In this document: piece after piece, positions 1-6,556 of the stretch | How positions within the stretch are numbered: position 1 is the first letter of the stretch | Layout: each line of letters starts with the position of its first letter | DNA from: an uncultured Bacteroidales bacterium | Lineage (GTDB): Bacteria > Bacteroidota > Bacteroidia > Bacteroidales > Tenuifilaceae | Reading direction: 5' to 3' | NCBI GenBank assembly: GCA_937915475.1 | Contig: CALGIR010000164.1 | Location: forward strand, 1-11,270 | DNA: 11,270 nt | The notes under the pieces: model-generated | Told to the model about the DNA's origin: nothing | Seen by the model: the letters and a program-made list of their open reading frames with translations, nothing else | Databases searched by the model: none | Program-made: the position numbers and the translations under genes

Positions 1-271
1 ATATTGATATACAACTGATTGCTGCACTTCTTTAACTTCGTAAAGTAGAATTAGAGTAGGTCAGTATTATGCTGATTTAGTGATTGAGGATAAGATAATA
101 ATAGAGTTAAAAGCAACGGAAACGTTATGCGAAGCACATGAGTTCCAACTTTTAAACTATTTAAAGGCCACTAATATGGAGGTAGGATTACTTTTTAATT
201 TTGGAAGAAAACCAGAATTTAAAAGGCTAGTCTATACAAAATCTTTCAAAAATCAGCGTAAATCAGTATAA
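1..271 (+). pseudogene. GxxExxY-family protein, decayed and truncated by the window edge
   Basis: The frame ending at the TAA at 269-271 reads VGQYYADLVIEDKIIIELKA from about position 56. It continues through HEFQLLNYLKAT and EVGLLFNFG to KRLVY, which is the C-terminal half of the GxxExxY family, small PD-(D/E)XK-like proteins of unknown role. The acidic pair and the ELK of the nuclease-like core are visible. Upstream the frame is closed by a TAA at 41-43. The residues expected there appear to continue in another frame (KVELE at 42-56), which itself carries a stop at 33-35, so at least one frameshift and one nonsense change are likely. The only in-frame start after the stop is a GTG at 80, inside the conserved core, so a 63-residue protein is unlikely to fold. 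The rest of the gene lies beyond the left edge. Family assignment is fairly sure; pseudogene status is inferred. Confidence 0.6.
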
Positions 272-288
272 TTTGCGTAATCTGTGTG
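251..288 (+). repeat. Four imperfect tandem copies of an AATCAGCGTA-like 10-mer
   Basis: AATCAGCGTA (251-260), AATCAGTATA (261-270), ATTTGCGTA (271-279) and ATCTGTGTG (280-288) follow one another with a 9-10 nt period. They overlap the end of the GxxExxY relic and stop 6 nt before the ATG of the HlyD gene. Similar AATCTGCGTG-type strings near GxxExxY genes are something I recall from other genomes but cannot verify here. The repeat may be a trace of how the relic was inserted. Confidence 0.55.
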
Positions 289-294
289 CTAAAG

Positions 295-1593
295 ATGCAA
301 AATAATAAAATAAACATAAAGTCCGACGAGATCACCGAAATACTCGGTACTCCGCCCCGCTGGATAGTTCGCTGGGGAATAACTCTTATCCTTGCAGTTA
401 TTGGGGTTGTATTTATTGGCAGTATCTTTTTCCGATACCCCGATACGGTTGTAGCCCCCGTTGTTATTACGGCAGAGAATCCACCTTCGGTGGTTGTGGC
501 TCGGACCAATGGCAAGCCCGCCGCTCTATTTGTTTCCGATGGACAATGGGTTACCCGCGGCGATACGTTGGGTGTAATTGAGAACTCTTCGGACCACACG
601 CATATTTTTAAGCTTAAGGATCAGCTCTCCAAACTTGCTTTAACCGATTCGCTTCCACAGCCATTTACACTCAGAAATCTTGTTCTTGGTGATATTCAAC
701 CCCAGTTTAATCAGCTTAACAGGGCATTAACCATTTTCAATACTTTTAATCGTCAGCAGCTACATAGGCACAAGATTGAAGCATTTGAGCGAGAGTTAAA
801 GCAATACGAGCTGTACACACTCCGCTTAAAAAGACAACGTATTCTATCGGCAGAGGATGTTGAGCTAACCCATAAACAATTCCAAAGAGATTCAGCGCTC
901 TATGCTGCGGGGGTTATTGCTGCAAGCGATTTTGAAAAATCGCAGGCAATGCTCCTTGCTAAGAAGCAAGCACTTGAGTCTGCTGAGCTTAGCATAGCCA
1001 ATACGGCCATTAACGTTGAAAGGCTGAGGCAATCCATTGTTGACCAAAAATTTGAGCATGAGAGCCAGCATAAAGGTCTGCGCGAAGAGGTTAGTAGCAC
1101 TTATTCTCAGCTTATAAGCACACTGTCTGCTTGGGAGAAGAGTTATTTGCTTATTGCATCGTCAACGGGCAAATTATCGTTCATGGGTATATGGAGCGAT
1201 GTTCAAGAGGTTAAGGCTGGCGATCCGCTTTTTTCCATTACCCCTAATAACATTGGTGAGGTTCAGGCCCGCTTAATCATTCCATTTGAGGGGGCAGGAA
1301 AGGTAAAATCGGGTCAGCGGGTTAATATCAAACTCGATGGATACTCATATCTGGAGTTTGGGTTGGTTGAGGGCATTATCCACTCGGTATCATCTGGGTA
1401 TAACGACCAAGGCTACCCTGCCTTGGCATTATTGCCCAATGGTGTTACAACGAGCTACGGAGTGGCAATAAGCTTCGATAGAGAATTGCTGGGAACTGCC
1501 GAGATAACAACTGAGGATCTATCCCTACTGCATCGGTTGTTCAGTCCGCTTAAGCATTTATATAGATCAAAAGTTCGAAAAACATCAGATTAG
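295..1593 (+). CDS. HlyD-family secretion protein (membrane-fusion adaptor of a peptide/bacteriocin exporter)
   Basis: Periplasmic adaptor of a type I-like exporter, expected to bridge an inner-membrane ABC transporter and an outer-membrane channel. The ATG at 295 gives 432 residues. A GTG at 286 is in frame but sits in the tandem repeat and adds nothing conserved. A short cytoplasmic head ending ILGTPPRWIVRWG is followed by one membrane helix (about residues 24-46). The first half of a biotinyl-lipoyl-like domain follows (VVVARTNGKPAALFVSDGQWV), then a long helical hairpin rich in K, E, Q and L (about 130-280), the second lipoyl half (GKLSFMGIW, VKAGDPLFSI) and a beta-barrel segment (GEVQARLIIPFEGAGKVKSGQ). 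Length and the EILGTPP head fit the Bacteroidota adaptors that partner peptidase-containing ABC transporters. No such transporter is in view: the upstream neighbour is the GxxExxY relic. Family call strong; substrate unknown. Confidence 0.88.
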   Translation: MQNNKINIKSDEITEILGTPPRWIVRWGITLILAVIGVVFIGSIFFRYPDTVVAPVVITAENPPSVVVARTNGKPAALFVSDGQWVTRGDTLGVIENSSDHTHIFKLKDQLSKLALTDSLPQPFTLRNLVLGDIQPQFNQLNRALTIFNTFNRQQLHRHKIEAFERELKQYELYTLRLKRQRILSAEDVELTHKQFQRDSALYAAGVIAASDFEKSQAMLLAKKQALESAELSIANTAINVERLRQSIVDQKFEHESQHKGLREEVSSTYSQLISTLSAWEKSYLLIASSTGKLSFMGIWSDVQEVKAGDPLFSITPNNIGEVQARLIIPFEGAGKVKSGQRVNIKLDGYSYLEFGLVEGIIHSVSSGYNDQGYPALALLPNGVTTSYGVAISFDRELLGTAEITTEDLSLLHRLFSPLKHLYRSKVRKTSD

Positions 1594-1645
1594 CCCTCAG
1601 TAAATCATATTTTGCAGTAAACCGACAAAACAGATTTTTTGGCAA

Positions 1646-1678
1646 TTGGTATTAGGTTTAGCAAATTTCTTATATTGC
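1646..1678 (+). promoter_or_regulatory. Candidate Bacteroidota-type promoter for the TPR/T9SS mosaic gene
   Basis: TTGG at 1646-1649 is followed after 21 nt by TATATTGC at 1671-1678. This resembles the -33 TTG and -7 TAnnTTTG elements of the Bacteroidota primary sigma factor, although the -7 box is imperfect. Transcription would begin near 1685, leaving about 15 nt before the proposed TTG start at 1700. The match is weak and rests mainly on position. Confidence 0.3.
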
Positions 1679-1699
1679 GCTCATAAATTGCCATCCGCT

Positions 1700-3085
1700 T
1701 TGAGGTTTAACTTTGCAATACTACTTAGCTTTTGCTTGGCCTATACCATTTTGGCCAGCATTGTAGTAGTATCTCAACCCTTATCCAGTTTTCAATCGCT
1801 CGACAGTATTGCCCAGGATTATAACAATGCGGGCGTCGAGTTTGCCATGGATGGTGATTTTGCAAAAGCAAGCGAGTTTTTGCTGAAATCCATAGCGATA
1901 AGGGAATCAGCTCCAAATTTCTCTCCCCAAAAGCTCGCCAATGGGTATCTAAATCTAGGGAATCTAAAATTCGTTCAAAATCAGGTTGATTCTGCCCTAT
2001 TCTACTACCACAAAGCCGAGACAGCCCTAACCGCTAATGATAGTATTTCAAACTCATTGCTAGGCACTGTTTACGTTCAGTATGGAACGGCAAAAAATAC
2101 GGTTCACGATTCGGAGAACGCAATAGTTTATATTAAAAAGGGCATATCGCTTCTAAGTATCAATTTGTCTGATAATGCCGAAAGGGTGATAGCTGCATAC
2201 CAAGGCCAAGAGGTTAAGTTAGCTTGGCAGGGTGTTGATGGTGATGGACAGGGATTATGGTCCTCATGGTTTATAGATTATGTTACTGTTGGTAACGCAA
2301 AAGGAGCTGTTTCTTTCGATGGTAAACTACAGCATGTAAGCAAGTCATCAGGAGGTTCTTCTATTGTTTCTGAGCGTTCTTTCAGCCGCGATGGATCAGT
2401 GGCAGCTGTTAGCAATAAATCTGCAAAAGCATTTGTCAGTTATTCAATTTATCTTGATAATATGACAACTCCACATGCTGAGAACGTTAGCGGAACCAGT
2501 TTCGAATTTACCGGCCTTACTGTAGGAAACCACACTGCTGGTGTTCAGCGAGTTTACGAAACAGGTGCTTCTGAGATTGTAATGATTGAATTTACAACTA
2601 CAGCTGATTACACCGTAACCCTCACCGTAATTGACGGAGAGACGCCAATTGAAGGTGCCACAGTTAACTTTGATGGAGTTGACTACACCACTGACGTTGC
2701 TGGTATTGTAGCTATTACTGATTTAATTGATGGTGCATATGCCTACATCGTAAGCATGACTGGATACCACAATGCAACCGGCGAAATAGTTGTTGATGGT
2801 GCAGATGTTGAAGAATCAATTGCTCTGACTCCTACTGGAATTGAGTCGGGGTTCTTAAGCAACCTTAAGGTTTATCCTAACCCATTCAGCAACGAAATTA
2901 GCATTACCAGTGCCAATAGGGTTAACCGTGTTATAATAACCAGCATTGTTGGTCAATGCGTAATGGATATTACCCTGAATGGTTCAGAAACCATTAATAC
3001 CAGCGAACTTTCCAATGGAATTTACCTTGTAACTTTCGAAGGACATAAAGGTGAGCACGCTGTGCGTAAGATGATTAAGAAGTAA
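1700..3085 (+). CDS. Mosaic exported protein: TPR head fused to the C-terminal part of a T9SS surface protein
   Basis: No ATG exists in this frame between the TAA at 1601-1603 and residue 50. The TTG at 1700 is chosen because it opens a good signal peptide (LRFNFAILLSFCLAYTILAS) and gives 461 residues; a TTG at 1646 is also in frame. About residues 37-155 form three TPR-like units (YNNAGVEFAMDGDFAKASEF; YLNLGNLKFVQNQVDSALFY; YVQYGTAKNTVHDSENAIVY). Near residue 160 the character changes abruptly to the end of a jelly-roll 'choice-of-anchor J'/MAM-like domain (YQGQEVKLAWQGVDGDGQG, SWFIDYVTVG). A fibronectin III-like unit follows (YSIYLDN to VQRVYETGASEIVMIEF), then a carboxypeptidase-regulatory/PEGA-like unit (TVTLTVIDGETPIEGATVNF) and a type A Por sorting tail (LKVYPNPFSNEI to VRKMIKK). 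The tail predicts T9SS export and surface attachment. The truncated jelly roll suggests in-frame fusion of two genes. Whether the product is functional is uncertain. Confidence 0.75.
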   Translation: MRFNFAILLSFCLAYTILASIVVVSQPLSSFQSLDSIAQDYNNAGVEFAMDGDFAKASEFLLKSIAIRESAPNFSPQKLANGYLNLGNLKFVQNQVDSALFYYHKAETALTANDSISNSLLGTVYVQYGTAKNTVHDSENAIVYIKKGISLLSINLSDNAERVIAAYQGQEVKLAWQGVDGDGQGLWSSWFIDYVTVGNAKGAVSFDGKLQHVSKSSGGSSIVSERSFSRDGSVAAVSNKSAKAFVSYSIYLDNMTTPHAENVSGTSFEFTGLTVGNHTAGVQRVYETGASEIVMIEFTTTADYTVTLTVIDGETPIEGATVNFDGVDYTTDVAGIVAITDLIDGAYAYIVSMTGYHNATGEIVVDGADVEESIALTPTGIESGFLSNLKVYPNPFSNEISITSANRVNRVIITSIVGQCVMDITLNGSETINTSELSNGIYLVTFEGHKGEHAVRKMIKK

Positions 3086-3114
3086 TACAAATAGTATTCA
3101 TTATACAAAATAAG

Positions 3115-3147
3115 AAGAGGCTGTCTAAAAAGGCAGCCTCTTTTGTT
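3115..3147 (+). terminator. Rho-independent terminator after the TPR/T9SS mosaic gene
   Basis: AAGAGGCTG (3115-3123) pairs perfectly with CAGCCTCTT (3134-3142) around a 10-nt loop. The T-rich TTTTGTT tail overlaps the end of the 3' arm. It lies 30 nt after the stop codon at 3085, so it should end that transcript. Confidence 0.85.
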
Positions 3148-3425
3148 ATGTAATAGTTTTAAGCAATGTATATTTGTTCAATTTCCTGTAAATCAATAAT
3201 AAAAGTAACGCAAGTTGAACCAAAATCACTAAAAAAACCACTCACACTAGCGAGTTCTTTTCATATGAAGCAATTTAGTTTGTCCCACAAGGAAACCCGT
3301 ATGATTGCAGTGTTAGTTATCCTATCTTCAAGTTTCAATAAAATTCTTTTGTTATCAATAAAAATTATAGGGTTTATTTTTTTATGTTTGTGTGATTGAT
3401 TATTTTGTTTCACTTTATATTCCTT
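3148..3425. other. Gene-poor intergenic stretch
   Basis: AT-rich DNA without a convincing gene. An open frame at 3166-3399 (77 codons from an ATG) encodes a low-complexity, K/S/L-rich product with no recognisable domain, and nothing supports its translation. TTATTTTG at 3400-3407 is a 7-of-8 match to the TAnnTTTG -7 box. It could start the transcript carrying the structured leader at 3426, but no good -33 element lies upstream. The rest holds nothing I can name. Confidence 0.5.
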
Positions 3426-3533
3426 TATGAAGCATCCATGATAATAATCTTAACACATATGCGAATGACAATCCTTTGGATGCACCATCCCTGCCTGCCT
3501 GCTGGCAGGTGTACCTTTGAAAACTAAAAATAG
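3426..3533 (+). promoter_or_regulatory. Structured leader element, copy 1 (before the lysine-rich protein gene)
   Basis: Stem P1 pairs GCATCCA (3432-3438) with TGGATGC (3477-3483), seven perfect pairs enclosing 38 nt. Immediately inside lies P2, TGATAA (3439-3444) with TTAACA (3450-3455), which has one mismatch. Then comes a stretch CACATATGCGAATGAC that resembles the copy before htpG. The loop has exactly the same length as in the 7167 copy and matches it without gaps at 27 of 38 positions by hand count. After P1 the element carries a GC-rich hairpin (3494-3509) where the htpG copy has a short spacer. It then ends in TTTGAAAACTAAAAATAG, 5 nt before the ATG at 3538. Likely a 5' untranslated RNA structure; function unknown. 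Confidence 0.55.
3490..3509 (+). repeat. GC-rich palindromic hairpin inside leader copy 1
   Basis: CCTGCC (3494-3499) pairs with GGCAGG (3504-3509) around TGCT, and a further CCTGCC partly overlaps it just upstream (3490-3495). The block is sharply more GC-rich than its surroundings and interrupts the leader relative to the copy before htpG. This suggests a small inserted palindromic repeat. Confidence 0.5.
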
Positions 3534-3537
3534 TCAG

Positions 3538-4089
3538 ATGAAAAGACTAATCATAATAGTTTTTACAGCATTAATATTTAACATCCAACTAAGCGCGCAG
3601 CAAGTTGTGCAGGTTGATAGAATAACTCGTTACAGTCAGGCTGTTGATAAAGCTAGCGATAGGATTGATGATGTGCAGACCAAAATGGGGGAGGGAAAGC
3701 AGATGGAGGCTGAGGGGAAAGTACTCAAAAAGTCGTCGAAAAGTGAAAAGCAAGCATTTGCAAAACAGCAAAAAAAGTTAACAAAAGAGTTTGAGAAGAA
3801 GAAAAAGCGCCTTTCAAAACAAATGAAATCGAAAGACAAGGAGGAAAAAGCAGACGCAAGAGCTGAACTAAAGTCGCTTTCAACAGATTACAAAGTTGAA
3901 TTAAAAGAAGCGAAAGCAAATGTTAAGGAAGCTGTAAGAAATTATAAAAAATCTATTAAGCTAATTAATAAGGGCAAGGCTAACGCAAAAAAGAATAAGG
4001 GAAAGCTTAAGGACGTAAAGTATAAGCATAAGGTAGCAAAAAAAAGGCTAGAGGACGCTGAAAAAAAGGAAGCCCAAAAAGATAAATAG
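3538..4089 (+). CDS. Small exported lysine-rich coiled-coil protein, function unknown
   Basis: The ATG at 3538 is preferred (183 residues). The frame is open to a TTG at 3517, but only from 3538 does a clean signal peptide begin: MKRLIIIVFTALIFNIQLSA, with likely cleavage before QQVVQVD near residue 20. The mature part is almost entirely predicted helix dominated by K, E, A, Q and D. Examples are KQAFAKQQKKLTKEFEKKKK and KYKHKVAKKRLEDAEKKEAQ, with heptad-like spacing suggesting a coiled coil over about residues 50-180. It has no cysteine, no membrane segment after the signal and no catalytic motif. It probably lies in the periplasm; the strong positive charge could suit binding to acidic polymers or membranes, but that is a guess. 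I recognise no family. It has its own leader upstream and no obvious terminator downstream. Confidence 0.75.
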   Translation: MKRLIIIVFTALIFNIQLSAQQVVQVDRITRYSQAVDKASDRIDDVQTKMGEGKQMEAEGKVLKKSSKSEKQAFAKQQKKLTKEFEKKKKRLSKQMKSKDKEEKADARAELKSLSTDYKVELKEAKANVKEAVRNYKKSIKLINKGKANAKKNKGKLKDVKYKHKVAKKRLEDAEKKEAQKDK

Positions 4090-4165
4090 TTGACCGCTAT
4101 TACCATAGAATAAGGTAGAGGTTTCGTTAAGCATTTACGTTATTAGACGCGGTTTTGCAAACAAA

Positions 4166-4243
4166 ATATCTTGATAGATATGGTTAGTACGTTAAAGGAG
4201 AACCTCTCTTGGTTATTCCATTGAAAAATAAATAAATAGACAT
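4166..4243 (+). promoter_or_regulatory. Structured leader element, copy 2 (decayed, first of a tandem pair)
   Basis: Aligned with the htpG copy it reads GTTAGTACGTTAAAGGAGAA, then CTCTTGG, TTCCA and TTGAAAAATAAATAAATA (4221-4238). Two short deletions remove 9 nt from the loop. P1 would be ATAGATA (4174-4180) with TGGTTAT (4210-4216), which has one mismatch and two G-T pairs. P2 is not preserved. A competing hairpin ATATC/GATAT (4166-4170, 4177-4181) is possible. The copy ends at CATATGAAAC (4241-4250), the same string that starts the peptidase gene about 110 nt downstream. This makes it look like a duplicated, degenerating version of that gene's leader. Confidence 0.4.
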
Positions 4244-4252
4244 ATGAAACGA

Positions 4253-4271
4253 GCCCCCGCAGGTGCGGGGC
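4253..4271 (+). repeat. GC-rich hairpin between leader copies 2 and 3
   Basis: CCCCGC (4255-4260) pairs with GCGGGG (4265-4270) around AGGT. An outer G-C pair (4253, 4271) closes it if one C bulges. No T-run follows, so it is not a standard terminator. Like the palindrome at 3490-3509 it is a GC island in AT-rich leader DNA. Confidence 0.5.
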
Positions 4272-4272
4272 A

Positions 4273-4352
4273 GGCCATGAGAAATATTTCTCACAAAGGA
4301 AAGATGATTATTTTGGCGAGTTCCATGTGACAATTGAAAAAAAAATTATAAT
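4273..4352 (+). promoter_or_regulatory. Structured leader element, copy 3 (directly before the peptidase gene)
   Basis: P2 is a perfect seven-pair hairpin, TGAGAAA (4278-4284) with TTTCTCA (4287-4293), of different sequence from P2 in the htpG copy but in the same place. P1 is reduced to GCCA (4274-4277) with TGGC (4314-4317). The stretch CACAAAGGA (4291-4299) and the tail TTCCATGTGACAATTGAAAA (4321-4340) closely match the htpG copy. The element ends a few nt before the ATG at 4356. TTATTTTG (4308-4315) inside it could be a -7 box, which would instead place this DNA in a promoter. Confidence 0.5.
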
Positions 4353-4355
4353 CAT

Positions 4356-6401
4356 ATGAAACACACTAAACTTATCATGATTTTATTAGCAGCTAGTAGT
4401 TTATTGAGTTGCACTAACCAAAATGACGCAAAGACTCAAGAGGGCACATTTGAATGGGAGATTGACCAGTTTGCCGATATCCGCATAATGCGATATCAAG
4501 TACCTGGCTGGGATGATTTAGACCTAAAGCAAAAGGAACTTATTTACTACCTTAACCAAGCAGCATTGTGCGGGAGGGATATTATTTTTGATCAGAATTA
4601 TAAGCATAACCTGTCCATTAGACGAATACTTGAGGCTGTTTACCAAGATTACCCAGGCGACAGGGATGCTCAGGGATGGAAAGATTTTACCGTATACCTT
4701 AAGCGCGTTTGGTTTTCCAATGGTATTCATCACCATTACTCAACCGACAAGTTTCTGCCATTATTTGAGCAGGAATACTTTGCAATGCTTGTAAACGAAA
4801 CTCCAAGCGAATCATTCCCAAAGGAATTGGGCGCAAAGAGCGATATCATCGCAAAGTATAGTCCTATTATTTTCGATCCAGCAATTGACTCAAAGCGTGT
4901 TAATCAGGAGGCTGGTATGGACGTAGTATCTGCATCAGCAAATAATTACTACGAGGGCGTTACGCAGAAAGAGGCCGAAGCCTTTTACGCAAAAATGGTT
5001 ATGCCCAATGATCCTGAACCAATCTCATATGGGTTAAACTCTAAATTGGTAAAGGAGGGGAATAAGATTGTTGAGAGAGTATGGAAGGTTGGTGGGATGT
5101 ATGGGGCTGCAATAGAGAAAATTAATTATTGGCTTCAGAAAGCTAGTCAAGTAGCCGAAAATCCAAAACAGAAACAAATTATTGAAACTCTAATTGAGTA
5201 CTATCAAACAGGCGATTTAAAGAAATTTGATAAGTATAGCATCCTCTGGGTTACCGATTTGGAGTCGCGCATCGATTTTGTAAATGGGTTTATTGAGAAC
5301 TACGGCGATCCCATGGGGTATAAGGCATCGTGGGAATCACTTGTTAACTATACCGATATTGAGGCAACCAAGCGTACGGTAATTCTTAGTACTAATGCTC
5401 AGTGGTTCGAGAATAACTCACCAGTCGACCCAGTATTTAAAAAAGAGACGGTGAAAGGCGTATCGGCCAAGGTTATCAATGCTGCAATGCTTGGAGGTGA
5501 TTGTTATCCATCAACCCCAATAGGCATAAACTTGCCCAACCCTGACTGGATTAGGGCTAAGCACGGATCGAAAAGTGTTACCATCGATAACATTACCTAT
5601 GCTTACAATAAGTCATCGGAGGGTAATGGTTTTCTTGAGGAGTTTGCTTGGGATAAAGCCGAGGTTGAATTGCATGGTAAGCATGGATCCCTTGCAGGAA
5701 GCTTGCATACCGATTTGCATGAGTGCCTAGGGCACGGTAGCGGCAAACTTGCACCAGGTGTTGTGGGCGATGAGCTTAAGCAGTACGGTTCTCCCATTGA
5801 GGAGAGTCGCGCCGACCTGTTTGCACTTTACTTTATTATGGATCCCAAAATGGTTGACCTCGGTATTATGCCCAGCATTGAAGTGGGAAAAGCCGAGTAT
5901 AACCAGTATATCCGCAATGGATTAATGACACAGCTCACCCGCGTTGAGCTTGGTAACAAGATTGAGCAAGCCCACATGCGCAACAGGCAGCTTATTGCTC
6001 GCTGGTGCTATGAACACGGTAAAAACGATAACGTTATTGAGAAGAGAGTGCGCGATGATAAAACCTACTATGTTATTACCGATCATGCCAAGCTAAGGGA
6101 ACTGTTCGGTCAATTACTTAAGGAAATTCAGCGCATTAAAAGTACTGGTGATTACCTTGGTGCTCAGCAATTAGTTGAAGAATATGCTGTAAATATTGAT
6201 TTTGATTTGCACAAAGAGGTACTCGATCGATTTGAGAAGTTGAACATTGCCCCGTATGGTGGTTTTGTAAACCCAGTTTATATCCCATTATACGACAAGG
6301 ATGGTAACCTAATCGATATTAAAGTCCAATACACTCAGGACTATACCGTTCAAATGCTGGAGTACTCAACCAAATACTCATTCCTTCCAATTTACAACTA
6401 G
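4356..6401 (+). CDS. Dipeptidyl peptidase III (family M49 zinc metallopeptidase), predicted lipoprotein
   Basis: Removes dipeptides from the N-terminus of oligopeptides using one zinc ion. The start ATG at 4356 opens a lipoprotein signal (MKHTKLIMILLAASSLLSC), with the acylated Cys at residue 19, so the enzyme should be anchored in the cell envelope. The M49 signature HECLGH at residues 455-460 supplies zinc ligands H455 and H460 and catalytic E456. EESRAD at 482-487 supplies the third ligand, E483. The 28-residue spacing between the first His and this Glu matches, as I recall it, the Bacteroides thetaiotaomicron enzyme rather than the longer human one. At 681 residues the length is normal for the bacterial group. 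An upstream M49-like segment (HGKHGSLAGSLHTDLHECLG) is intact. The gene stands alone: two leader copies lie before it and a strong terminator after it. Assignment is confident; a physiological role in periplasmic peptide breakdown is inferred. Confidence 0.95.
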   Translation: MKHTKLIMILLAASSLLSCTNQNDAKTQEGTFEWEIDQFADIRIMRYQVPGWDDLDLKQKELIYYLNQAALCGRDIIFDQNYKHNLSIRRILEAVYQDYPGDRDAQGWKDFTVYLKRVWFSNGIHHHYSTDKFLPLFEQEYFAMLVNETPSESFPKELGAKSDIIAKYSPIIFDPAIDSKRVNQEAGMDVVSASANNYYEGVTQKEAEAFYAKMVMPNDPEPISYGLNSKLVKEGNKIVERVWKVGGMYGAAIEKINYWLQKASQVAENPKQKQIIETLIEYYQTGDLKKFDKYSILWVTDLESRIDFVNGFIENYGDPMGYKASWESLVNYTDIEATKRTVILSTNAQWFENNSPVDPVFKKETVKGVSAKVINAAMLGGDCYPSTPIGINLPNPDWIRAKHGSKSVTIDNITYAYNKSSEGNGFLEEFAWDKAEVELHGKHGSLAGSLHTDLHECLGHGSGKLAPGVVGDELKQYGSPIEESRADLFALYFIMDPKMVDLGIMPSIEVGKAEYNQYIRNGLMTQLTRVELGNKIEQAHMRNRQLIARWCYEHGKNDNVIEKRVRDDKTYYVITDHAKLRELFGQLLKEIQRIKSTGDYLGAQQLVEEYAVNIDFDLHKEVLDRFEKLNIAPYGGFVNPVYIPLYDKDGNLIDIKVQYTQDYTVQMLEYSTKYSFLPIYN

Positions 6402-6421
6402 TTAACAACAGATAAATAGTT

Positions 6422-6468
6422 AAAGGCTGTCAATTAAATGCTACTGCAGATAATGACAGCCTTTTTTT
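6422..6468 (+). terminator. Rho-independent terminator after dipeptidyl peptidase III
   Basis: AAAGGCTGTCA (6422-6432) pairs perfectly over 11 bases with TGACAGCCTTT (6454-6464). A 21-nt loop separates the arms and a T-run extends to 6468. It starts 21 nt after the stop codon. Confidence 0.9.
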
Positions 6469-6556
6469 ATGCTCGAAAACAATAATATCATATACAAAGG
6501 GTTGCTCCGTATAAACTGTTTAGTTAAATTAGGGCCAAATTAGGTTACCAATATCA

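Noticed and set aside
246..599. Minus-strand open frame of 117 codons
   Set aside because: It lies antisense to the start of the HlyD gene, whose domains are clear, and its product shows no family features. The other minus-strand frames inside htpG, the peptidase and the lysine-rich gene were rejected for the same reason.
3166..3399. 77-codon open frame in the intergenic gap
   Set aside because: The product is low-complexity with no domain, no signal peptide at its start and no supporting context. AT-rich intergenic DNA gives such frames by chance.
4090..4165. Possible terminator after the lysine-rich gene (ACCGC near 4092 and GCGGT near 4148)
   Set aside because: The five-base arms are more than 50 nt apart, and the short T-stretch after them is weak, so it was not called.
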